Of a stretch of 64,000 bases of DNA, positions 34,641 through 45,901 are shown piece by piece. The translations under genes and the position numbers were made by a program. This DNA is from Reticulitermes speratus (taxonomy: Eukaryota; Arthropoda; Insecta; Blattodea; Rhinotermitidae). How positions within the stretch are numbered: the stretch's first letter is position 1; every line of letters begins with the position of its first letter. The notes beneath the pieces are model-generated. The model was not told the DNA's origin and made no database searches. It was given only the letters and a program-made list of their open reading frames with translations. The DNA lies in assembly GCA_021186555.1 (NCBI GenBank), contig JAJKFL010000039.1, positions 15,170,733-15,234,732 of the forward strand. The letters are read 5' to 3'.

Positions 34641-34917
34641 TGTGGTCCTTCTACAAGCCACAGTGTGGTCCTTTTACAAGCCACAGTGTGGTCCTTCTAC
34701 AAGCCACAGTGTGGTCCTTCTACAAGCCACAGTGTGGTCCTTATACAAGCCACAGTATGGTCCTTCTACAAGCCACAGTGTGGTCCTTCTACAAGCCACA
34801 GTGTGGTCCTTCTACAAGCCACAGTATGGTCCTTCTACAAGCCACAGTGTGGTCCTTCTACAAGCCACAGTGTGGTCCTTCTACAAGCCACAGTGTGGTC
34901 CTTCTACAAGCCACAGT
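34641..34917. repeat. 23-bp satellite, 12 copies
   Basis: Twelve tandem units of TGTGGTCCTTCTACAAGCCA plus CAG. Only sporadic variants occur (CTTTTAC, CTTATAC, AGTATGG). The period is not a multiple of 3 and contains no stop, so all three forward frames stay open; these ~100-codon frames are artefacts. Confidence 0.95.
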
Positions 34918-36354
34918 TTCCCATTCATTTTAAACAGCTAACAGGAAACCTTCAGGCCAAGCATTCATACTAACCGATTAAAGCCTTGTGGATAGAATAT
35001 GTACCGTTAGGTTTAACACTAAAACCCTGTATCTTGTCCACACAATACACTTACGTGTTCCGTATCATTGTCACAATAAATAGCCATTATTTCCATATTC
35101 AGCATTCAAAGTCTGATCGTTCTAATGGAAGCATGTCATGTTCTCTGTGAGGTAGACACTGAATTTTAGCACAAAATATACATTAATTTTAGTCTTCGGG
35201 CGCTTATTAAGTAGATCTAACACCAGATCATGAAGCTCATCGTGCACACTATGTTAACTTTCCACCAACTTACTTTCCATCACAACTTACACCTTGAAAG
35301 TCCATCACAATATTACCTTCCCATCTTCTTCGTCTGCAAAGGGCCGTTTTCCACGAGTTTCCATTACAAAAATTCTGTGCTTATTTCTTGTCATCCCAAC
35401 AAAACAAACTGTGAATATTTTCACGGGATACTTCTAAGTCTTACGTCACACAGTAGTCACATTGGATGACACACATATTTGTATGTTGCAGTGTTAACAT
35501 CTTAATTTCAACTAAGTCTGGACATGTCATCACGTGTTTAGTCTTTTATGTGTTAAAGCAATGCAATCGGCAACTTCCCACGCGTGCTTGATGATGGTAG
35601 GCCTACTGCTGTACCGAAGCGCGCAGCAACTTTGTGTATGCAAGGGATAGTGTTGTATTCGACTGAAATACTACACAGTGATACGAACAAATGCATCACG
35701 ACGCTTTAATATTTAGTCCCAGATTTCGCCACTGAAACAATACTGGAAGGCCGACTATATCTGCATTGCGGTCTGAGGAAAATACTGTCTAGTGCCATTT
35801 GGACATCCAAGTCGTGGAACATTCAGGACATGCGTTTTTCTGTTTGTGCTGTTCCGTGTAGGTGGAGGCCTTGCGACGGTCCGACTTCCCGTTCAAGGTG
35901 TACCAGCAAATGACAATGAACTAGATTTAGAAATCCGGAAAACGAGTGGCCTTGGGCCGCACAGGTTTGCAAGCACCAGTGAATGGAGCGAAATAATATT
36001 AGGTGACCCGTATATGACACAGAGTATTATTCATCATGTAACATCATAAACTGTCCACTTATTTCTTCGTTCTTATTTCGAAGCGTTTTCTTCAGGGATT
36101 TGTTTTCAGTTGTGAGTAGCTTGTATTTGTCCCTGATGTAAGAGCCGCGTTTCACATTAATATAAAATAACTCACAGCAGTCCCAACAGACGTGTTCAGT
36201 CACTTATGCTTACGGTTTTATGGATGTGACGCACTGTTTTGTGGTAAATACACATCAACGTTTTAAAGGAGCGTGTTGCTTCCATCTTCAGGGTCGAATA
36301 AATTCACTTTAGTACATTCCTAAACAAGACAGGAAATGTACGTCTAACGTAATA
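34918..36354. other. Unassigned sequence with a family D/E segment
   Basis: 34985-35110 (minus) matches 39050-39160 and 47540-47700: GGTTTAACACTAAAA, then ACAATAAATAGCCATTATTTCC. A plus-strand 85-codon frame at 35792-36049 has no recognisable domain. No gene supported. Confidence 0.4.
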
Positions 36355-36850
36355 TTGAGTCGCGTTCGCGTAACCGTTGTTGCCATGGAAAATCAATAAG
36401 TATTGAATATTATGAGTTTGTATCTGTATTGTTGCCTCAGTTATGTGGCATGCAAGTCGTATCTTTTCTGCGCCACATTATATTGTCATCTGTGGCCTGA
36501 CTGGCTCTACCATATTTTTTCACATTATATCATAAAGGGAACGATTTTCGATAAAAAGTTATTGAACATAAAATGTGTTTTAATTTCCTCTACAACTTTT
36601 GTCTGAAACATTTCTCATTATAAGAAGAATGTACATATGTCTTCATGTAAAGTAGCCGTTATTCTTGTCAGATTTTAACGAAAAATACATTTCCTTGACA
36701 AATTTTCGAAAAATCCTCAACTACCAAATTTAATTAAAATCCGTCCAGTGGGAGCCGAGATGTTTCATGCGGACAGACAGACAGACGGACGGACAGGCAG
36801 ACATGACGAATCTAATAGTCGCTTTTCGCAATTTTGCGACCGCGCCTAAA
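36355..36850 (+). repeat. Dispersed repeat family G, copy 2
   Basis: GCGTTCGCGTAACCGTTGTT, ATTGAACATAAAATGTGT, GAAACATTTCTCATT, TACATATGTCTTCATGTAAA, CCAGTGGGAGCCGAGA and a (GACA/GACG)n block near 36775-36805 match 57883-58440 in order. It ends TAATAGTCGCTTTTCGCAA. Non-coding; element class unknown. Confidence 0.75.
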
Positions 36851-37922
36851 AACTGTTATCACTCCACCAAACCACATGGCGTTACGTCTCAGAAGACTAT
36901 ACTTTTCGTAGCCGTCACCGACAGTACTGCACATACCGTAGGCTGATGTAACGTTGGTGCTACATAGGAGGCCATTAATATGATAAGAAACAACTGACAC
37001 TGAGAATATAAAATGGAATTCCGAAATGTCAGGTAGGCACATTATACAAACATCAGACAATGGGCAGAGTTCAATATAAATGTGAGGTATCAAGGAACTT
37101 GTGTTGCTGGCTTATAAACAAATATCGAAGCCAAGCGCTGGAGAGGCTTCCTGCAGCCAGCTATCTCAAGATTTATGCTGCCGTGCGAAACGTAACGGCG
37201 GGATATTCCTACAGCTATCTGAGGCTTACAGCATTCCTCCATGTCTCCACTTGAGAGACCCACACAGCGTGTCATACTACAGGGTACAGAGTTCACCACA
37301 CAAATATGAACACTGTTTGCTGCGGCGTTCGGTGGTGGCTGAACCGACCGCTGCAGGCTCCATCCGCGTCAGGACAACACACTGAACATTAAGAGGACGA
37401 GTGAGGACACTGACAAAGTAGCAATTTTGTAAAACAACGATAGATCCGAAACTTGTATGCAGAAGAAAAATTTGGATTAAGAGAAACACACGTATCAGTA
37501 AAATTCAGAGTGTAAAAAGACCCAAGGACGTATCTGATCATACAAAAGTATTCTTGTAATTTTATTTGAAATCAGAAGTGTTAGGCTTATATACACATAT
37601 CAAGAAAAACCAAAACGATGAAAAATATATTCTTTTCTTTTCTGCTCCATTCATATCAATCCCAAGGCATTACACTTTACCCTGAAATTTATTTTCAGTT
37701 CATCAATATGGCCGTCACAAGCCACAACGCTCTCGGGTAGACAGTTCCCTGGCTTTGTAAGTTTAATTCCAAAATTGCAAAAACTTGACGGAATTGTCAG
37801 CTGTAAAACACGATATTACTTTGTACATTGACATGACATTAGAGGCCTCAGCTCTTCCGAGATGTTACGCGGTGTGTGTTGGTAGTATGACAGTGCATTT
37901 TCGTGTCCCTTTATTGCAAATT
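36851..37922. other. Unassigned sequence
   Basis: A family E match on the minus strand lies at 36870-36925 (GGCGTTACGTCTCAGAAGAC). Short overlapping frames on both strands near 37060-37390 show no domain. Confidence 0.4.
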
Positions 37923-38213
37923 TACTGCACACTTTACTGTCACTACACACTGTCGACACACAGTACTGCACACTTTACTGTCACTACACACTGTCGACAC
38001 ACAGTACTGCACACTTTACTGTCACTACACTGTCGACACACAGTACTGCACACTTTACTGTCACTACACACTGTCGACACACAGTACTGCACACTTTACT
38101 GTCACTACACACTGTCGACACACAGTACTGCACACTTTACTGCCACTACACACTGTCGACACACAGTACTGCACACTTTACTGTCACTACACACTGTCGA
38201 CACACAGTACTAC
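37923..38213. repeat. 41-bp satellite, 7 copies
   Basis: Units of TACTGCACACTTTACTGTCA followed by CTACACACTGTCGACACACAG. One unit is 39 bp (CA deleted near 38030). The copies are otherwise almost identical. The apparent 122-146 codon frames (HSTAHFTVTTHCRHT-type) are products of the array. Confidence 0.95.
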
Positions 38214-38352
38214 GCAGTTTACTGAACATAACCTCTATGTCCAGTTTGACAGCGGTGTAAGTACAATCTGACGGACATACGAGTAAAGCAGAAAAAGTAA
38301 GTTCACACTAGAACAGGCCATGAAGGCCAAGACGGAGAGTAGAGGTATGGAT

Positions 38353-38490
38353 TTTACTCTTTCTTTAACCGCGGAGTTAGATGAGGATGGGTGGTCAACG
38401 ACATGTCCCGGCCGCTTCACACCCACGAAAGAGACCCGGTACCCATTATACAGGAAACTGGGTGGGCCCCAAGGTCAGTCTGGAAGGGTG
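38353..38490 (-). mobile_element. SINE3 body fragment
   Basis: The reverse complement contains AATGGGTACCGGGTCTCTTT, GAAGCGGCCGGGAC, GTTGACCACCCATCC and GCGGTTAAAGAAAGAGT, the body of the elements at 39604 and 48725. The tRNA-like head is missing. Confidence 0.7.
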
Positions 38491-38724
38491 CGGAAAATCT
38501 CAACCCCATCTTGAGGTCATGAGTAGAAAGGCTAACGATGGAAAGTAGCTTAGCTGAGGGGAAACACGCTCTGAAGGGAAATAGGGTCTTCCTAACATCA
38601 GAGTGCAATCCGTCTCATTACACTCAGTGCCGGTCTAGTCCAAATTTGCATGTTCTTTTGCCGGACAAATGGCCTACGTACGGAAAACACGACCAGGTAT
38701 GTAGAAATCAGCAGAGAAGCCACG

Positions 38725-38885
38725 GGCTAGACGGCCGGGTTTCGATTCTCAGAAGCGATGAGACGCCTATCTTCGACAATCTAGCCATTTATCCAAACAG
38801 GACCCAGAGTTTTTTTTCCCCCGGGGATAAAGCGGCGGATAAGTGAGGCTTACCGCTCAGTGCCATCTACGGGCGAGAACAGGAG
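38725..38885 (+). mobile_element. SINE3, degenerate copy
   Basis: A B-box-like GGGTTTCGATTCTC is followed by CCCAGAGTTTTTTTTCCC and GGGGATAAAGCGGCGG, which match the SINE3 body (CTGGGTTTCTTTCCTGGGGG, TAAAGCGGTCGGGG). Strongly diverged. Confidence 0.5.
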
Positions 38886-38944
38886 GTTCAGTGGAACCCC
38901 TCTAATATGCCTTACATGACACGTTCATAAAAATTTATGAAATT

Positions 38945-39195
38945 TAAGGTTTAAACCTTTGAAGACTATAATGAATCGACGTTATATATTATATACAACA
39001 TTCAGTTCGTACATCACACAGAACACGGTCCGCTTCCGTTAGAAGGACCAATCGGTGAATGCTGTACAGGTAAATAATAGCTATTTATTGTGAGAAAAGT
39101 ATGGAACACACGAAGAAAATGTATGGACAGAATGCAGAGATTTTAATGTTAAACCTCGCGGTACATAGAGTAACCACTAAACTTTAAGAGGTTAA
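38945..39195 (+). repeat. Dispersed repeat family D/E, fullest copy
   Basis: Starts GGTTTAAACCTTTGAAGACT, continues through CACGGTCCGCTTCCG, AATAGCTATTTATTGTGAG and GATTTTAATGTTAAACC to GTAACCACTAAACTTTAAG. Partial copies lie at 23795 (+), 15809 (+), 34985 (-) and 47540 (-). Confidence 0.6.
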
Positions 39196-39248
39196 AATTA
39201 GAAGTTCATTGTTAGTAGACCCTATTCTTTTCCGGAGCTCCATTTTGT

Positions 39249-39602
39249 ATGGCGCTGCCTGTACTTTGGAGTTATGACGATTCCTCGCATCAACATGTCT
39301 CCACGGGGGCCACCTACAGCCCAGACCAGGGCCGAACTACGGCCCCATGTCCGCAGCCCCTACCCACCCTACATTTCATTCTAAAATGTGTGTCCCTTAC
39401 AACTGTTACCTTGTTTTGTCTTGAGAAGCGGTACTGGGGGAAAAAATGGTACAAATCCGCTTCGAGTTTGCAAAGAGATGTTGGTTGTTTAAGGGGTTTA
39501 CGGTTGTCACCACTACATTTCTTGTATTACGCCATGACCGGCCTGCCAGACCTTCGTCTGTCATACCATGCGTACTACAAAATAGAAGTTTCTAGGATTT
39601 AG
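39249..39602 (+). other. Unrecognised 117-codon open frame
   Basis: An open frame with a start codon at 39249 and a stop at 39600, ending just before SINE3. The predicted protein has no signal peptide, repeat or motif that I recognise. The upstream sequence is dispersed repeat D/E and no splice signals are evident. Most likely chance or decayed repeat; I do not assign a function. Confidence 0.15.
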
Positions 39603-39603
39603 A

Positions 39604-39835
39604 GCGGCCCGGATAGCTCAGTCGGTATAGCGACTCGCTGTGGGCTGGACGGTTCGGGATTCTAACCCCGGTGGGGGCGAGATTTTCCGCCGGCCCCGAG
39701 TCCCACCCAGCCACCTGTACAATGGGTACCGGGGCCATTTCCCGGGGGTAAAGTTGCCGGGGTGTGGGGTTGACCAGCCAACCCCATGTAGCGGCGAGGT
39801 TAAAGAAAGTATAGAGCTATACTTCTACTCCCCCC
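39604..39835 (+). mobile_element. SINE3, full-length-like copy
   Basis: A tRNA-derived head, GGATAGCTCAGTCGGTATAG (A box), and a B-box-like GGTTCGGGATTCTAACCCCG with a small insertion. The body has CCACCTGTACAATGGGTACC, GTAAAGTTGCCGGGG and GAGGTTAAAGAAAGTATAG. The best relative is 48725-48957. No clear TSD. Confidence 0.8.
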
Positions 39836-41389
39836 ATATCTTCTTGCAAGTTATAGGGCGAACTTTATGGGATTTGGAGGCAGAATAAACTGAAAGCCAC
39901 TAGCTTACATTACAGACTTCTTATAATGTCTTCTTTTCGAGGAAGTTGTTCCTTCAAATAAGTTAGATTCATACAGTTTCTACAGCGCCAGTTTTATAAC
40001 CTGCCTGTGGCTGTACTGACAACACACGGAACGGTGGCGTTGTACAACCAACAGAGAGACCGCGGACTAGGTAATAGTTTGAAAACAAAGAAAAGGGAAC
40101 ACAGAGGAAAAATGAAAAGAAAAACATAAAAGACATTACAGAAAGAGAGAGAGAGAGAAACAAAAGGACAAGAAGTTAAAACACGAAAGAACAAAGGGAA
40201 GGACAAAAGAAATAAAGCTTGGAAAAGAAAGACAGACACATTAAGAAAGAAGATGGAAGGAAAAAGACAGAGAGAAGAAAGGAAAGGAAAAGAATGAAAT
40301 GAAGACATAAAGTGCAATCAAGCCAAATAAATAAGAGAAAATAAAACGGCGACAAATTAATAAACAAAAAATTACGTAAAGAAAGTATAAAATCCAGTAA
40401 CAGAAAGGAAGAAGCCTCAGTTAGTAAGGTCTTCTCTTAGGTAAGTAGAAAGCAGTGTGAGAACGCGAAAATCTGACTGGAATGTTACTTGGCAGGGTCG
40501 ACGAGTTTACAAGCTCTCAAGTCTCGAAAGAATTGCGTAACAATATATGCCGCTTCTGCACTAAAGCAGAGTAACTATTCCATCATAAAACAAGACAACC
40601 ACATGGCGTTTCTCTGTAGACATTCTTTTAAAAAGGCATTTCTCCTCGCTTATTCCAGCGTTGAAGTCACTGGTTAGATGCGCAGTAGTCCTAGGCCACA
40701 CTCCTCTAATCTAATTTCGCCATCAAAACCGTGACATATAGGTGCAAAATATCGTAAATATTTAGTATATAAAAATGCCCGTCGTCACAATTTTTGGAGT
40801 CTCATAAGATAGGATAGAAGTATTAGTTTTATAACCCTGAATATAATTAAAGGCAAGAATGGGTTGATTTTGAATTCAAAGGTCGAAATAATTCTTGGTG
40901 TTGTTATTGATGGTGGAGTTATAATAATAATATATTATTATTATTGCCACCATAGCAATAATCAGTCAATTCGTTATATATTTAAGCGGCTTCGATCGTA
41001 AATAAATAAAGAATTAGATTTAGTTATTACTATTATGGTTGTTGTTGCTGTTATGACCCTATTAGTCGCTGTAAATACAGGCCATGCGGACTCTCATCGG
41101 GCAGCCATCTGGAATCTTTCCTCAAAGGTAGGGCCTAAATCTGTCGCAGAGTGAAGCTACATAGAGTGGAAATTAACACTCACGTTTTCTACACACCTCA
41201 CTGACTTCGCATCTAACGCAAAGGAAACAGTAATAATTATTATTAAATAATAATTATTAAATAATACTTATTTTAATAATAGGAAAAATTATTATTTTAA
41301 TTTACTTTCTCAGAATTTGACAGGGTGATTATATCTCTGAATCTGAAGCACATGTTAACCTGATTTCAGGCTTCCGCCGCGATGTTGAT
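39836..41389. other. Unassigned sequence with a long purine-biased tract
   Basis: About 40075-40345 is strongly purine-biased on the plus strand (GAAAGAGAGAGAGAGAGAAA and similar); the frames opposite it are Phe/Leu/Ser-rich low complexity. AT-rich palindromic runs lie at 40920-40945 and 41230-41300. No gene supported. Confidence 0.5.
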
Positions 41390-41500
41390 GAGATCTGCGC
41401 TCTTCTGGGGTATTACGCGGCGTCGTGTGGTAATTGTGTGTAACTGGGTAAACAATTACCACACGACGCCGCGTAATATCCCAGAAGAGCGTAGATCTGC
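41390..41500. repeat. Near-perfect hairpin, arms about 47 bp
   Basis: The left arm (41390-41437; CTCTTCTGGGGTATTACGCG, then GCGTCGTGTGGTAATTGT) is the complement of the right arm (about 41452-41499) with two or three mismatches and a loop of about 14 bases. The arm carries the family E motif shared with 34465, which is diverged here by insertion. Confidence 0.9.
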
Positions 41501-43214
41501 AACACATGCTGTCTTTTATGTGCACAGAGGAACAGCTTTACGTTACACGTCTTTTAATCCCGTTTTAGAGACATAAAAGAAGCAATTGCAGATTACGTTA
41601 GAAAGAAGTTAATGTAAAAAGTAATTTTGTAGAGCGTATATGCATGTAAATGCAGAATACGTAAAATACAAAGTAGGCGTATACTTCGAAAACGGAATTG
41701 TAATGTTCGAAATTTTATATTGCGTGGCGATTAGAAAACAATTAGTTCATCGCAACATGTACAGTCCAAGAGGAAATCAAATTATGAAACTTTTAAAAAC
41801 CCAGCACTGGGGATAAGAAAAGTAGGGTGTGTAAAAATCTTCTACGTACGACCCCCACAATATCGCGAAAGTTCATGCCAGTGAAAATACTTTCTTCTAA
41901 TTTGCCACAATAATGGCCCAAATTTGCGTGCGCCAATACAATTTTATTGAGCACAACTGACAGATACAGCAAACCTAATATGCGGGGTTTCATTCATAAC
42001 GAATCGCGCTAGAGGGCAGCAACAGTCAATGTCCTAGCAACAAAGCACTGCATTAGCTGGGTACATGTCAGTTGTTTCCGTGAAAGTGGAGACAACTACT
42101 GCGGATAAGAAGCACGGTTGTCGTGAATCTGCCGTTCTCCTGCGGCTGATGGATGTCGCAACCTGCAAGTCGCGGGTCCCTGACAGTATCAGCCCGTCCG
42201 ATCGCCGACTGTGGCGCCTATCTGACTTTTATCCTGTCGCCTGCTTCAGTGACAACGAAGAAAACAAGAAGTTCCTTAATACTGTGTGAAGGCACAAGGC
42301 GGACATGTCTACCTGAGGATAACACAAGAAGAGTAAATTAGGAATCGACTATTTCCACGATATACCAAATATACCAACGCATGCCACCATTCCATTTCAG
42401 TAACGACGGGTGACCCGCATGTATATGGAGGAGCAATGTGACCATAAAGATGACAGTAGCAGGTTCGTCCGAAACGTTGTTACCCACCTACCAGACTACA
42501 CAGTGTCTCAATCCAAAAGACTACAGTATACATCTTCACGGCCTTAAAACGTTCAAATACCAAAACTAAAATATTTTATAGAGAAATAATTTGGCCAAGT
42601 GCAGACTGAATTCAACTGGCTCAGGACAGGCGATTTTGCGAGCATGGCAATTAAACTAAAGGTCCCACACAGAGTCAGTATTAAGTTCTTTGACTAGCTG
42701 GGTAACTGTAAATTTTGAAGCAAGATCCTCCAACATGGCGGCAGCGATATTTTTCTTGAGACCTGGTTATAATGGACAAATCCTGAAACCTTTTTAAGGT
42801 CCTTTAAAAATGCAAATATTTTAACTCCCAAAGTAAAACGTCTTTCAATATGGTCTAGCTACACTTTTGTACAAACATTTCCACTTTTTATGAAAACCCG
42901 AACGTTCATTACCACACTCATCACAAAATACCGCCACTGGACCTGATCCTGATGGAATTGAATCCAGTCCCATGCATCTAATTGCTCCATTACTGTGTCC
43001 AAACTACTGTACCGCTTCGTTGAGGGGTACTTAGGCAAGTTTCAAATTTTACATACTCTTTGCATTTTAATATTATAATCTTATTTACGCCTAGGTCTAT
43101 ATATGGTTTATTACCGAGAGAAGGAAGATTTCTATGCTTGCCACCAGTGTCTCCAAACAAATTGTCAGGAAAGCCCAGCCTTCTGTACAATCATAACAGC
43201 AAAGTATTTCTCGT
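41501..43214. other. Unassigned sequence with a LINE A relic
   Basis: At 42893-42985 (minus) ATGAAAACCCGAACGTTCAT, ACACTCATCACA and TGATCCTGATGGAATTGAAT match the LINE A 3' end (26140-26225) with much decay. A 74-codon GC-richer plus frame at 42065-42289 has no recognisable domain. Confidence 0.5.
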
Positions 43215-43272
43215 GGTAAAGCGGTCGGAGCGTGAAGCTTTATCCACTTCTACCTTTATGGTTTGCTGCTTA
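43215..43272 (+). mobile_element. SINE3 3' end fragment
   Basis: GTGGTAAAGCGGTCGGAGCG, AGCTTTATCCACTTCTAC and TTATGGTTTGC match the 3' part of 48725-48957 with an internal deletion. Confidence 0.55.
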
Positions 43273-43734
43273 AACACAGGAGCAATTTAATCTGGACCAT
43301 ATTAACCCCTCTATCATAGCTGCGACTATGAGGGACACAGCAGGACAATCCTTACATGCCGACACTGTCACCACACCGGCAAGGAAAAGGCAGTTCGAAT
43401 TTCCGAGTGGCGCCAACTTAGAAGAAAGATGAACTCACTTGTTTCATGTCTTTTCCAACTGCGAGGATATTTTTTACCTGTGATTTCAAAATGACTACTA
43501 TTTTGAGAAAGGATATTTAAAAGAAACAAAAACAGTCTGAACAACCAACATAAGAGACAAAGGCAGAAGACATAATTACGTCAACAAACATTTCTCTTAC
43601 ACGAAGAAGACTTGAAATCATAGCGAATGATCTGTAGACACAAAAGATACTGAAAATAACCCTCAAGTTCTTTGTGACCGTGACAGCATCCTTGGGTGTG
43701 AGGGAGTCGAGGAGACAGAGAGCAGTTGATGACA

Positions 43735-44215
43735 GCCAGTCTATCCATCCACCTACGGACCCATCCAAACACACGTCTATATATCAATTAATCCTCTCAT
43801 TCACCTTTCCGCTAGGGCGAGTACAGCCATCGATTAATCCATCTGTCAATGTAATCATCCACACACCCGTTCATTCTCCTGTCAATACATCCATTCACTT
43901 AATCATCCTTCCGTTCATTTATCGGTCAATCCAATCAGTAATTCAATCCTCCGCCTGTTCCTTCAATTACAATTTCATTCCAACATTCAACCTTCCACCT
44001 GTTTGTTCATCCATCACACAGTCCAGTCACTTAACACTTCACGCGTTAATTCATGCCTAAATCAATGCAGTCATTCTACCACCCACCCATTTCTTTATCA
44101 ATCAATCCATCCAATCTTTCAAAAACCAGTCAACCACACACCCGTTCATTCGTCCATCAGTCCATTCAGTTACCCCATAACCCATCCATAGTAACTGAGT
44201 TATTAACCATTCATC
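43735..44215. repeat. Degenerate (CATC/CATT)n low-complexity region
   Basis: Recurrent CCATCCAT, CATTCATT and ATCAATCC words over about 480 bp form an old, mutated tetranucleotide array. The 128-codon frame across it (Ser/Pro/His/Ile-rich) is an artefact. A poly-C run of about 16 lies at 44289. Confidence 0.75.
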
Positions 44216-44339
44216 AGAGGCTTCAATATCCAATCTACCAATAACAGCGCTACTTTACAATCTTCGCCACCGAGCACAAGCGATATGAACCCCCCCCCCC
44301 CCCCCTCGTGCCAAGACACTAAATGAGAAGGTACATTTA

Positions 44340-45583
44340 ATACACTCTGTGCTGCCATTACCCTGGTGATAGTGCGAGAAGTAGGCCGACAGATGCAGCA
44401 ATAAAGTCCCTGAATCGAATAAAGCTTCCTTTACAGTGCCCCTCTACCAGTCCCAACAGAAGACCCATAAAGCAGTTTGCGACAGCATGCAGTTATCACC
44501 CATTGTCGTCCATCTTGGTTACAACTATCTCTTTATATGATATTGGTCGTTAGACTGAGGCAAATTGGAACATCAGCTGGGCAGATCCTTGAGTGCTGTG
44601 TTTATGTACGTCGTATACCCACAGGCACAACGACAGATTGCTGGTATGAAAGAAATGATTTGAAAGAGTGACATTTTGTTCGTTCTGAATTTTTATAGAA
44701 GCCATTTGTATTGACTTCTATTACAAAAAATAATAATACTAAGAATAATAATGCTTCCCTTGGACAGTATCTATCGAATCTTTAAATAACGCGAAAATGA
44801 ATATAATTTAAAGAAATTATTTTGTGTTAATCATAATAAGTTTTAAAATTATATTAGCCATACAAGAAAATTAATACGAAAGCAAAGAAAATGGAAAGAA
44901 GGACAGAAGGAAAGAAAGTGACCCTTAATTAATAGCCATTATATCCTGTAATTATAACTGACTGAGTCTTACACACTCAGCCTTCACACATGGCAAACAG
45001 TTACATACGTAAAATGTTTAAATCACATATAAATTCAAGACATACAGACATCTTTCTTGTGCCTTTTATGTTAACTGTGGCTCACAGTTTATGGTGAATT
45101 AATGGCAGCGTACACGTACCGTGTTCTGGTGGCATGAGGCGGAACAACACTTTGTGAAGCGATAGGGAGGTCCGTGGTGGCGTTCCGCGGAACCAGAAGC
45201 GAAACGCGTAACAACAATTGCCACATCCCGTTATCCGGTTCCAACAATAAAACTTGTATCGTGGGTTTCTCATATGCTTTCAACAAATAATTCGAAGTGA
45301 AACTATCTGTTAAGAGATATGATACGATGCACTGATAATATTCTGGCGTTTAATTCTTTGTTGTTGCAGTTTTCGCTTATTGAACTGAATGAAAACAATG
45401 AGACCAATTTTCCGCAGTCGTAGCCAAATTCTATGTTAATCACATAACTTTGGTGCGAAATGTAATCGATGTATCTTGCTTGTACATTTTCATTAAGCCA
45501 CTCTCTTCTGTTTTACATGTTCGCGATAACTTATCGTACCAAGCTCACAGATAGCTATAAATTGTTGACTAAAGTGTCACAAT
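44340..45583. other. Unassigned sequence
   Basis: No recognised repeat or gene; short AT-rich runs near 44725-44760. Confidence 0.4.
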
Positions 45584-45901
45584 ATGAGATTTAAGGCTGA
45601 CAGGGAGGTTGTTGTGGGCTTTTGTGTTGACACTGTGTACTCTGGATGGTATTTACCAACGCTTCAATGGAATCGCTGCTTCAATCTTCAGTTCTGCCTT
45701 GAGGAAGGAGGCGCCCCCATAGGCGGTCTGATCACAGCGACGGCGAAAAGAGGAATTCCTGCTGCAGCAGTGCAGACAATACTCAGCAGGAACTCTGCCC
45801 AGATGTCTGTGGCAGTTGGCAGTTTCAGAGATTTGAGGTTCTGCCACCGATGTTACAGAACAGTCAAGTCTTCTGTGACGTCACGCCGTGTCGACTGGTA
45901 A
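45584..45901 (+). other. Unrecognised 105-codon open frame, GC-rich
   Basis: A frame from ATG at 45584 to a stop at 45899 in a GC-richer patch than its surroundings. It encodes segments such as EEGGAPIGGLITATAKRGIP and AQMSVAVGSFRDLRFCHRC. Composition is protein-like, with no stop for over 100 codons, but I recognise no domain and see no clear promoter or splice context. It may be a decayed transposon exon or a chance frame. Confidence 0.2.

Noticed and set aside
34640..34941. Three overlapping 97-102 codon frames of a repetitive protein (WSFYKPQCGP-type)
   Set aside because: All three forward frames are open only because a 23-bp satellite without stops cycles through them; no coding signal.
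37785..38271. 122- and 146-codon frames with a His/Thr/Cys repeat
   Set aside because: Product of the 41-bp satellite; no homology and no conserved frame beyond the array.
40075..40345. Membrane protein (Phe/Leu/Ser-rich minus-strand frames)
   Set aside because: Antisense of a purine-rich low-complexity tract; no start context or conserved motif.
41390..41500. microRNA precursor
   Set aside because: The near-perfect 47-bp stem is longer and more perfect than typical pre-miRNAs and the arm is a dispersed repeat word; no expression evidence.
43674..44060. 128-codon plus-strand protein
   Set aside because: Runs through a degenerate CATC/CATT array; Ser/Pro/His/Ile bias follows the repeat.
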